64,000 nt of DNA from the NCBI GenBank assembly GCA_948099385.1, contig CANUEZ040000113.1, forward strand, positions 5,406,501 through 5,470,500, in the 5' to 3' direction. Source of the DNA: Fasciola hepatica (Eukaryota > Platyhelminthes > Trematoda > Plagiorchiida > Fasciolidae). Shown here one piece after another: positions 1 through 8,589 of the stretch. Position 1 is the first letter of the stretch. Each line of letters begins with the position of its first letter. The notes beneath the pieces were generated by a model. It made no database searches. It saw only the letters and a list, made by a program, of their open reading frames with translations, and was not told where the DNA came from. Made by a program: the position numbers and the translations under genes.

Positions 1-673
1 GACTAGCAGACCTCTGCACTTCTTTATGTGTTTATTGGCTCCATTATTCAGAAGCAAATCTTTGAAGATTCCTTTAGTATCTTCTCACCGGCTGTGATCC
101 AGGAATGAAGAGTGTGAATCATTGAACTGCACAGATTCGAAAAATGCGCCTCAGTTTATGGTTTTGTTGTGGAGTGTTTTGTTTCTCAGGAATACGTTAT
201 GGATGTGAAATTTGTGTTTTTACGCGTGACCTTTTCAATATTGCTATTAGATATGCAGCTTTCAGTAGCGGTGGGTAAGTGCGCAAAAAATCCCATGTCT
301 TGACATTCAGCTGGAAATTGGTTGTTTTTGTGACACTGGTGTGATAGAAATTGTGTATAGTGTGATTACAGATTAGGTTAACCCAGTTGCAAAAACCAGT
401 GTTCTGAAAATCCGGGAGGCTGGGTAGTTTGTACACGAGGAATACAGAAGGGAACACTTGTTACGACCACGTCAACAGTAACGGTTGCTCGAGGCTACGT
501 TGTTTGCACAGTTCCGGATTCCACCTTCGATTTGCTATGGCTTCGGCCTTCAAGATCAACACACCGTGCCTGATGCTGTTGATTGAAATATACATTGAAA
601 TTGGCCATGGTTTTTGTATTGAGCGAATTTAGTCATTTATATCGTGTTTTGCTTCCTGGTTATGGTCCGAGGT

Positions 674-733
<60 letters not shown>

Positions 734-1189
734 GATTTGTTAAAATGTTTTAATGTCAAAAACAGCGTTAGAAAAATCTAGCACCTTGTTACAATAATGG
801 GCGTTAACGTATGCTGTTAGGGATGCTTTACTATCACATTCCGCTTTGCGATTTTTCTAGTGCGTAAAAGCATGACAATGATGACAAGTCTGCTACGATC
901 CAGGGAGATGACGTGAGTGATCTAGTGAACCTCATAAGTACGTATTGAATGTGTTCAGGTATTTTGAATCCAAATCTGGTGATCGGGTCTGTCTATCCGG
1001 TTGTTCTGCTCAAGGTCACATCGAATCGTGAATGTGCACGTGGTCACTGAGTGCCATAATTGGACTGAAACTGAGCGCGATCGAGTTTGATGCACGCATG
1101 GCTCCACATGCAAATGCAATGCTACGAAAAAAATTATGTGATAGCCGTTTGTTTGTTTGCATTCAGTGTAGCCCAACCGTGAAGAATTC
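1..1189. other. No gene recognised; flank of RTE copy 1
   Basis: Only short frames occur here and none has splice context, a known motif or coding-like composition. The one distinct object is the AT repeat at 678-731. This is probably intergenic or intronic DNA. Confidence 0.5.
678..731. repeat. (AT)n microsatellite
   Basis: About 54 bases of uninterrupted AT dinucleotide repeat. Similar arrays occur at 38309-38358 and 51313-51364. Confidence 0.97.
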
Positions 1190-1199
1190 AGAAGTGTGC
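1190..1199. repeat. Target-site duplication, left copy
   Basis: AGAAGTGTGC stands directly before the first LINE-homologous base. The same 10 bases recur directly after the GAT tail at 2605-2614, as expected for target-primed insertion. Confidence 0.8.
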
Positions 1200-2604
1200 T
1201 ACTACTTGAGACGCGTCACACTCACCGCCGACCGACAATAATAGTTTTCTCAGAATTGAAAGGCGCCTTCGATTCAGTTGATCGAACAGCGCTTTTCAAT
1301 GCTCTTCAGCGAAAAGGTATGCCCCAGAAGTTCGTGAACTTACTGAGATCATTGTATTCTCATACTTCTGGCCGCGTTAGAGCTTACGGTGAACTATACG
1401 GTCGGTTCGAAACGACCAGTGGTGTTCGACAGGGATGTCCTTTGTCTCCATTCCTGTTCAACTTCGCTATGGACAAGATAATGGAGGATACCTTGCGAAA
1501 TCTTCAGGATGTGGGCGTCGTACTAGGAAGTAGTGAAAAAGTGTGTGACCCATATTACACGGACGATCTTGTTTGCTTGTTTGAATGCGCGGAAGATGCG
1601 GAACGTTCACTAGGTAGAGTTGTGAGAGCTGTAGCTCCATTCGGGATGTGCTTTGCACCTTCAAAGTGTGAAGTGATGTTGCAAGAGTAGACGTCAACGA
1701 TTCCGAGCTTGGTGCTCTATGAGGAGATGCTGGCAGTTGTCGATCGCTCCACTTACCTCGGCAGCAGCTTGACGACGGATAGAAGCACGGTAGTAGAGAT
1801 GAACACTCGTATATCCAAAACTCGAGTGGCGTGCGCAGGACTGAAGCACTTGTGGTGGCGACCCGATATTTCGTTGAAGTTGAAAGGTCGTGTTTACTGT
1901 GCTACGGTGGATTCAGTTTTGTTGTATGGCTGCGAGACTTGGGATCTGCGTGTGGAAGATATTCGTCGTCTTAAGGTTTTTGACCATTCGTGTTTGCATA
2001 GTATTGCTAAGATTGAATAGAATGATCCAGTAAGCAATAATGTGGTCAGAAATGGAGTATTGGGTACTAGTTCAGAGAATGTTCTCTCACAGTGTATTTA
2101 GCTTAGTGGACTTCGTCGGTTAGGGGAACGTGTTACGTTTGGCAAACACGTCTACCGTACCATGCCCTGTTTTCCGTTCATCCTCGGGAGTGGAAGAAAC
2201 CACGTGGAGGTCATCAGGTAGCATGGCAACGAGGAATAAAAGAATGTACAACGAACTTAGGAAAAGTAGGTGTCTTGCGTCTTTGTGGTCGGGGTCCAAA
2301 AGATCTCCCAACCAGTTAGCTGGGGACACTGAAGGATATGGCTGCGAACCGTGAACAGTATCGATCGTGTTGTCACTTTCTGTTGAATCAGAATGATTGG
2401 TCGATGTGTGTTTGCACAGTTAAACTGTGTATTCCGTGTGTTGGCTACCAGGGCATTCTTTCCTTTCCCCATCCTTGTAGGTGCACTCCCTGATCCCTTT
2501 TTACATTCATTTTTTCTGTTTCTACGTGCAAGATGGTGAGAAGGGCAGTGTTCGGTGGGGCTTGTCCTACTGTTTAACGCTGTACGATGATGATGATGAT
2601 GATG
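1200..2604 (+). mobile_element. RTE-type LINE, copy 1, 5'-truncated
   Basis: This is a non-LTR retrotransposon fragment that keeps the reverse transcriptase palm, the connection region and the 3' UTR, and ends in a GAT trinucleotide tail (about 2586-2604). Short simple-repeat tails are typical of the RTE clade. It is bounded by the 10-bp duplication at 1190-1199 and 2605-2614, so the left end is a real 5' truncation made at insertion. From 1507 to the tail it is nearly identical to 41027-42121, with roughly a few percent difference by eye and small indels. Before 1507 the two copies differ much more. The element cannot move itself: the reading frame is broken and the active site is altered. 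Confidence 0.9.
1238..2356 (+). pseudogene. Reverse transcriptase fragment of RTE copy 1
   Basis: The frame at 1238-1690 shows RT palm motifs: LKGAFDSVDR (first catalytic Asp), SGVRQGCPLSPFLFN, and the active-site block at 1556-1567. That block reads YTDD where the family normally has YADD. A TAG at 1688-1690 stands where most relatives have Trp (QDW). The frame then resumes at 1709-2020 with YLGSSL, a thumb-like region and the RVEDIRRLKVFDH motif, and resumes again, shifted, around 2130-2354. So there are at least one stop and one or two frameshifts. The endonuclease and RT fingers are absent because of the 5' truncation. Confidence 0.88.
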
Positions 2605-2614
2605 AGAAGTGTGC
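2605..2614. repeat. Target-site duplication, right copy
   Basis: AGAAGTGTGC abuts the GAT tail of RTE copy 1 and matches the left copy at 1190-1199 exactly. Confidence 0.8.
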
Positions 2615-2919
2615 AGTCTGGACTGTGGTCTCATCATGTTTCCACCTCCATAAAGTCGTTGTCGTACTGGGCTTGGCATGGTTTAGTTCGCATGCATTTT
2701 ATCACGAACCGAGGTGACGTTATTCACCTGAGGCCTCTAGCTCTGCCCCTAATTGGGAATTCCTGATTGGTCATTTAGGAACAAGCGACATTTCTTCACA
2801 TTTGAACAGAAAATCCAAATCGGTTAGGGTTGATGGGCTTTACGTCGAAAGGAATTAGATCAGCCGAGTTAGGAATTTTGTTTAGGACGCTAGCTTCTAG
2901 TAATGTGTACACCATTTCG

Positions 2920-3185
2920 GAATACTATAGAGAAGAGAGCACGATAAGGAAGAAGTTCGTTTTCGATAAATTTATCCTGTGGCTCATACAACTACATGTA
3001 TAAAAATGTATATTTTCGGAGCAGTGTTTACAACATTAAAATATGATTTCTTAGGCGATGTTTTAGGTGTTGTGCAGTTCGGAAAAAGGGGGGAGTTTTT
3101 TTTTGCTTGTGGTTGGGATAGTCTGCTGAACAAAGTACATTCGGGACGGGTTGACCGCTTCTGTCACGACAGATAGATCACGAGC
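2920..3185 (+). repeat. Left inverted arm of PLE-1
   Basis: Its reverse complement matches 6460-6695 with many substitutions. Shared blocks include TTTTCGGA-CAGTGTT, AGGTGTTGTGC-GTTCGGAAAA, GTGGTTGGGATAGTC and GGTTGACCGCTT-CTGTCACGAC. The divergence suggests an old insertion. Confidence 0.75.
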
Positions 3186-3639
3186 TTGTTCACTATAGTG
3201 TCTTTCTCTCCATAATGCAGCAAGTTTATTCAGTGAATTACACAGTCTAAACGGTACATGGGTAATGAAAGAGCTGAGTAGTCATTTGTGCTTCGAGACC
3301 AGACTTGCGGAAACGAGAGCAACGATGAAATTTTCTGACAGCATCCAACGAAACGTATTGGAAATCTGAGACGTGCCCGAATAAAACCAGATTCAGTTAC
3401 TGTAAAGCGTCACGCGAAAAGTTAAATGAATACTCTGCGAATGAACGCACAACAGCTTGAACAAAACAGCGCACAAAGAAGACATTTTATCGATGGTCCA
3501 GATGAACACCAACGCGTTTCGTTGCTAATGGGACCACTAAACGGATAGATAAGAAAGTAGTCAAACTGCAGTATACTATAAATGAGTCGAAACCTCAGAA
3601 CGGTATGTACACAACTTTTCTCGTTTGTTCATGAGCGCA

Positions 3640-4448
3640 CCACTTCCGGACGCATTATCATTGGGTTTGGGTTTCAGTTGTCCAACTTTGAAGAAAGATG
3701 AACTAAATATGGAAGTAAAATCCGAAAATATGTATGCTCAAACTCGTTCACCAACAGTGACATCACAGGAAGATTTCAAATCTACGCCTGTTGACTGATC
3801 TTATGAGTATCATCGAACCCAGAAGAAATTTAGGAGCATCGTCAGTAATCGACATAGGAAAGTGTTGAGAAATCCGAGGGGAAATAAAGGCATCGTTATT
3901 ACCAGACCTGCTAAACGTTCCGGAATTGTGCTAATGAATTGCGCAGATTACATCAATAAGGTGGATGTCATTCTAAGGGACCCGACAAAATTTAAAGAAC
4001 CCAAAGAGAGAAGGATAGAACCAAAACAGTTGAACAACAACTTACTGCAGTCCTGAGAATATTGGAAGGTCAGAATTATATTTTGAATGGCATTTATGAG
4101 CAGTTACGGCCCATGGACACTAGTACTCCTCGTCCGTATGGCTTATCAAAGGTACCACTGAGACCGATACCTGACATGAACGCATCTCTATGTCAACCGA
4201 TTGATCGTTTGCTCGTCGATATACTGGAGCAAGTTCACAGAAGCACTACTCAATACAGCCTGAATGACACAGTTCAGTTCGTAAAATTAATGAATAGCAA
4301 AACTAGGGCCGGAATTAAAATGGCCTCTCTGGATGTTATATCGTTATTTGGGAACGTCCTACTGTTAGAAAAAATCAAATATTTGTGCGATTTAGCCGAA
4401 AACGAAGTAAGTACTGGTGTTTCGGTAACCGATCTACTACTATTATAG
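3640..4448 (+). pseudogene. PLE reverse transcriptase, N-terminal half (broken)
   Basis: The frame at 3640-3798 reads SLGLGFSCPTLKKDE, resembling the LSLGPKF start of PLE RT. After a stop at 3798, 3862-4056 carries GIVITRPAKRSGIVLMN, the PLE block with Asp replaced by Ala (usual TRPDKG). The frame at 4062-4448 has RPYGLSKVPLRPI (usual RPYGLPKIHK...PLRPI, so a few residues are deleted) and MASLDVISLFGNV, the first catalytic Asp motif. Then LLEKIKYLC follows before a stop. The family assignment is firm from motif order, but the sequence cannot make a working enzyme. Confidence 0.82.
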
Positions 4449-4464
4449 CAGCTATCTCGAGTTC

Positions 4465-4814
4465 TTGAGCTGTCGATCTACTAGAAGCTTAGCTTCACTA
4501 GCTTTACGCACGATATGGACAGAACACGGCTTCTGTCAGCAGAACAAATTCCAACCGATAACTATGTTTATCGAAAATTCGTGGTTCCAAAACAATACAG
4601 TAACCATAAACTATTCAGTGCAAGAAGATTTACGGTCAGATGCGAAACCAAAAACAAAAGGCGGAAGATTTCCGAAAACCGGGACAGCGCAGAAAATAAA
4701 AACGACCCATTTAGCAAGCAGCTGAACGAAACTGTAGCGCAGTTCGGTCGCCGTATAATCAGTAGGTCAAGAAACTTGCCGGCACAAATCAATGAATCAG
4801 TCACAAAAGAATGA
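4465..4814 (+). other. Unassigned open frames inside PLE-1
   Basis: Two overlapping open frames (4465-4725 and 4515-4814) are rich in Lys, Arg, Asn and Ser. They stand where PLE RT motifs after the first catalytic Asp should be, yet I see no RT motif in them. The stretch 4450-5480 may therefore contain foreign inserted DNA or be heavily decayed. No function is assigned. Confidence 0.35.
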
Positions 4815-5269
4815 ATTAAACAATAGTTTTAGTACGAAAGAGAGTTATGAACAAATGGGCGCAAAAAAGCTGAATCTGTGGGACAACCGAGAACATGTGC
4901 CAGCGTGAATGGACGAACTTGGCATTAGATCTGTTAATGCCGCTAATGTGTGGTGGTCAGCGGCGGAGCGGTGACATCAAGGTTAAGGTTGGGAGCTCCC
5001 CACAGCTGTACAAATGAAACACTCAGGTAGATTACCTTACAGTAGAAATGTCTACCCTTGAGGAAACAAAGCTACGAATAAATACGTAAACTGGTAATGT
5101 GATAGGAGTATCAACCAACCTGATGTCTTATAAGTAAATACATTGGGATTGTTCGAGGTTCGCGATATACGCACAGATTACTCACAAGTAACCAAACACA
5201 AAAACGGAAGGAACATCACGAATTACGATACGCGTTCAGTGTCAAGTTTTGCTTTATTAGCAAGCTGTA

Positions 5270-5475
5270 CTGACAAGTTTTCTTACTAAGTTTCCCAATG
5301 AGTGCAGTAAAAAAGGAAACACCTCATGGAATCAAAAGCCTACTGCACCATTAGAAATAGCCGGAAACCATACTGAGGCTTGGAGTGAATCACCTAAGGT
5401 CCCAGTTGGTCTGCTGTGGTAATGTGATAATCAAACCTTCTAAACCACTCGACCACTACCAGTCAGTTGACGGTA
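5270..5475 (-). mobile_element. SINE copy in PLE-1
   Basis: Minus-strand member of the tRNA-headed SINE described at 53978-54258. The tRNA-like start (complement of TAAACCACTCGACCACTACC) is at the high-coordinate end and the CACTGCA-rich body lies to its left. An internal part containing the B box is deleted. It is younger than PLE-1, which it interrupts. Confidence 0.7.
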
Positions 5476-5589
5476 TTTCCGTCGCCTAATTCGAAAATCG
5501 GGTACTCCAGGACACCATGGAAGGATAAATCAGTTACTGCCGATACGTGTTAATTGACAGACTTGCTTGCTTAGATTATCTGGTGGAAA

Positions 5590-6440
5590 AGTTTGATCAG
5601 GGTCACGGTGCGCTCAGTATCACATCCGACGTGTAATTAGGAGGCAACTTTCATTTTCTGAGTGTAGGCCTAGTGAAAAGAGAAGATAGGAAGCTTGTCC
5701 TCTGCATGTATGTCGGATGCCAACATGGATAGGCCAACACACATTTTGCCAGTTTCATACCACTAAAGCATGAATAGAATCTAGTCCGGTCCCTAATGTC
5801 TCGTATAGGGAAGATCTGCTCTAAATAAACTAAGACTAACGCTACTAAACAACGGGGACCCAGAACGTTCCATTTGAAAGAACATTTTGGAAGTATCTAT
5901 GCGATCATCGATAGTGGCCGCTAGAAAGGAAAAACTTTGCAGCTCTCCTTCAAGGGAGACGGTGAAAGGGAACCTACCAGTTCGGCGCCCAACCAGTATA
6001 ATTACCCGTACATTTCCCCCCACCATCCTACGCGTTCACTTCGCCAGCCGGTCAATGATCTTGATGAATCTCAAAGACAAACTGCCTGTCCTTTCGTCTT
6101 CCATGTTAACCTATTCCTTTTTTGGCTCATATTCGGCAAGCTGTTTAGGAAAAATGACATGACAGCTGTCTCAGAGAATCAAGAAACACAAGCCGCTTTG
6201 GCTGAGGACAGGAACTGGAACAATCGTGGCGCACCTTTCCGACACAGCACCAGGTGAACGACGAAGTTTTGAGAATAATTCACAAAGTACCCACGATGTC
6301 GTCGAAACCGTTCGTCAAATCCATTCGGCAACAGCGAGAGCAGTAACGATTAGGCCGTTAAACCCATCGCTTTGTTTGCATAAACGATTTATGAAATCAC
6401 TTCAGCCATCCTGGCCGCAATCGGAAAATGGGAGATAAAA
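5590..6440 (+). pseudogene. PLE C-terminal RT and GIY-YIG region (broken)
   Basis: The frame around 5640-5830 reads GNFHFLSVGLVKREDRKLVLCMYVGC and then NTHFASFIPLKHE-NLVR. These match the conserved PLE stretch normally read as LDVLV-R-DG-L-T-VYRKPTWTGQYTHF-SF-PL--K-NLVR, here with a stop. The segments 5937-6257 and 6226-6438 hold the cysteine-poor remnant of the GIY-YIG endonuclease (ACPFVFHVN..., then GKLFRKND) and a C-terminal tail (AVTIRPLNPSLCLHKRFMKSLQ). The tail closely parallels AVAIRLLNPSPCSQKRFSKALK in PLE-3, so PLE-1 and PLE-3 are related families. Multiple frameshifts are present. Confidence 0.78.
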
Positions 6441-6459
6441 TCAAGATGACCTCAACCAT

Positions 6460-6695
6460 GACCTATCAGTCGTGACAGAAAGCGGTCAACCTGTCCCCAG
6501 TGTACTTTGCTCACCGGACTATCCCAACCACGAACAACGAGAACTTCTCCCTTTTCCGAACAGCACAACACCTGAAACACTGCTTAATCCATCTTATTCT
6601 GACATTTTTAACACTGTTCCGAAAATGTAGTTGTACTGACCAGAGAGTAAATTTACCCAGAGCGAACTTGTTCGTTATCGTATCCTTTTTCCTAG
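6460..6695 (+). repeat. Right inverted arm of PLE-1
   Basis: Reverse-complement partner of 2920-3185. It directly follows the PLE C-terminal tail, so it is the 3' terminal repeat in sense orientation. Confidence 0.75.
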
Positions 6696-6699
6696 AATG

Positions 6700-7454
6700 T
6701 GAATTACGCGAATCCCATGGCTTCAGAAGTTGTCTGTGTGGCCTTTCGCTGAGATTCCTCGAAGTTGTTATTATCGTCTTGAACGCGATTCTTGGGTTGC
6801 ATACTTGTCCGCTGTCAACCAAGTAATATCACACAGTGCTAGAGATGTTTCGGAATATATCGTTGCGACGGGAGATTGGGCAGTAATCTACAACCCTTTT
6901 GAGCGTTTGCCGTCTCGTGTACCCTATAAGCTGGGCCTGAATGTTGCTAATCCGTTGATCGAGACTGAACGTTTGGGATCAATACAGCTACTCGTCCGTG
7001 GTTTGCAGTTGTTGAGAGGCTTCATCCTCGGCACAGTGGCCGAGTAGCTGAGTAGCACTTGTCGGAAGCTGTTGGTATCTGTCGTTCCGGAATTGACAAA
7101 AACCTATCATCTTCGAGTGGAAGTGACAGGAATACTTTCTTCAAAGCCGTGTGAACTTTATCCTGGTCACATGTGGTAGAGACGCATACCCGAATTTCCA
7201 TTTTCTTCAGACCTTTTTTGCCTGGTGTGTCCGGATCGACCCTTTAAGCTAGGAGAGTCACTTGATTCCGTTTAAAGTGCATGGGAATCAAGGCTCAAGG
7301 AGTGCGTATTCTTCCGTATTTACGCAAACTTATCCAGCACATCTCTATGTAACTGTCATTTTCTCTCAATCAAATGTCCAAATACCTGAAGTGAGGTATC
7401 GAACGGTAATTTCTTCGCATTACCAACGTTTTTCGTACGTCGATTGGAATGTGC
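6700..7454. other. No gene recognised
   Basis: Overlapping short frames here (6730-7047, 7262-7573) lack splice signals and motifs, and the second runs into a SINE. No repeat structure was recognised. Confidence 0.4.
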
Positions 7455-7655
7455 TGCCATTTGGTGGTAGACAGCATTTCACTGTTGTCCGGATCGCTAC
7501 CACACTTGACCTACTGAGGCCTTATGTGGTTCTCCACTCCAAGTCTCGAGGTCTGGTTGAGGGTTGTACCTAATAGTGCAGTGAGCCTTCGTAGCTATGG
7601 GGTATATACCCCTTCCACTGCACTCATGCATAGCATGTAGTAAAAAAAGAACAAA
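7455..7655 (+). mobile_element. SINE copy, head lost
   Basis: Plus-strand SINE body and tail: TTTGGTGGTAGACAG near the start, CTCCACTCCAAGTCTC, GGGGTATATACCCC, CCACTGCACTCATGCA and an A-rich end. The tRNA-like head with its A and B boxes is missing. Confidence 0.85.
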
Positions 7656-7799
7656 ATTTGGTTATTGAAAAGTTCAGTGCATTAGCTTATCGTGTGCAGA
7701 TGATTTAACCTTGGCAACCAAAATCTCATCTATTCATCCAACCAAAGATTCAAACAGAACATCAGTCAAGCGAAATGAAGTGGAAATTATTGCATATTG

Positions 7800-7985
7800 A
7801 CGGTGGACAGTAATTCGCCATAGCATGACTTGGTGCAGTGCTTCGCTTATTGGTTCTTAAGTGGTTTAATACACCAAGTCTCAAGATCCTTGTTTCTGGT
7901 TAGTCCGATAGTGCTATGGGTCTTTGAGGTCATTGGGAATGCCCCTACCACTGCACCCATGTGCAAGCATTGAACTAAAAAAATG
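7800..7985 (+). mobile_element. SINE copy, diverged
   Basis: A second plus-strand SINE body about 150 bases after the first. GGTGGACAGTAATTCGCCAT, AAGTCTCAAGATC, CCACTGCACCCATG and AAGCATTGAACTAAAAAAA are recognisable. It is more diverged and lacks the head. Confidence 0.75.
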
Positions 7986-8280
7986 GTTTGATTTTGTTAA
8001 ATGAGAAATCACGGTTATACCATGGCCTCTACTGAGATTTTGGTTTCATTTTTTCCGGTCTAACGGTGTAATTAATAATGGGAGTCTCCCAGTTCTACCT
8101 CCTGGTGTTATAAACCTGTGTGCAAATAAATAACCGTTAGTGTGCCATTTCATTGCATGGTGTACAGCCATAACATTGAACAGAAAAATTGCTGAATAAA
8201 CCCGGAAATTTTAAGAAATCGATCACTATGATCTGTGAACCCAATATTACTACCGAACAAAAACGCTTTTATGCTGTTGT

Positions 8281-8585
8281 CCAGAAGACGTGCCGAGTAA
8301 GCAGGTTTTTCGATAAGACTATGCATCTAGATAACGGCAAAATCAATCAACCATGACAGAACTGCTAACTTGCATCTCAGCTTTCGAGTCCACTCGATTG
8401 TAGTCTTTATTCGGTTGGAAGATGCAATGATATTGTTCGTATGCATTACTTCAGCTTATTGCATTCAGTTCCTGTGACGCAGCTACGTTCATTGTTGCTC
8501 TATAATTGTGTGTTGAGTTGCTCTCTACTTACCGATGTAACAGGTATGCATACTCAACCACACCACATCTGAATAACTTGTTAAT
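8281..8585 (+). repeat. Dispersed repeat A, copy 1
   Basis: It aligns by eye with 15380-15670, for example GTCCAGAAG(A/T)CGT, ACTATGCA, AATCAATCAA, GATGCAAT, TTCGTAT and GTTCATTGT. Both copies follow a SINE in the same orientation. No coding frame is conserved. The family is not identified. Confidence 0.6.
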
Positions 8586-8589
8586 TTTC

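Larger units (their letters stand above)
2920..6695 (+). mobile_element. Penelope-like element PLE-1, decayed, with inverted end arms
   Basis: PLE-type reverse transcriptase segments in sense order lie between two diverged inverted arms (2920-3185 and 6460-6695). Segments seen in order are an N-terminal RT block (3640-4060), RPYGL and SLDV-like RT motifs (4062-4448), a C-terminal RT block resembling the family's conserved VYRKPTWTGQY region (5640-5790), and a degraded GIY-YIG and tail region (5900-6440). Stops and frameshifts are frequent and a SINE is inserted at 5270-5475. PLEs characteristically carry terminal repeats (pLTRs) in direct or inverted orientation, and this structure fits. The arm borders are read by eye and are approximate. 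Confidence 0.8.
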
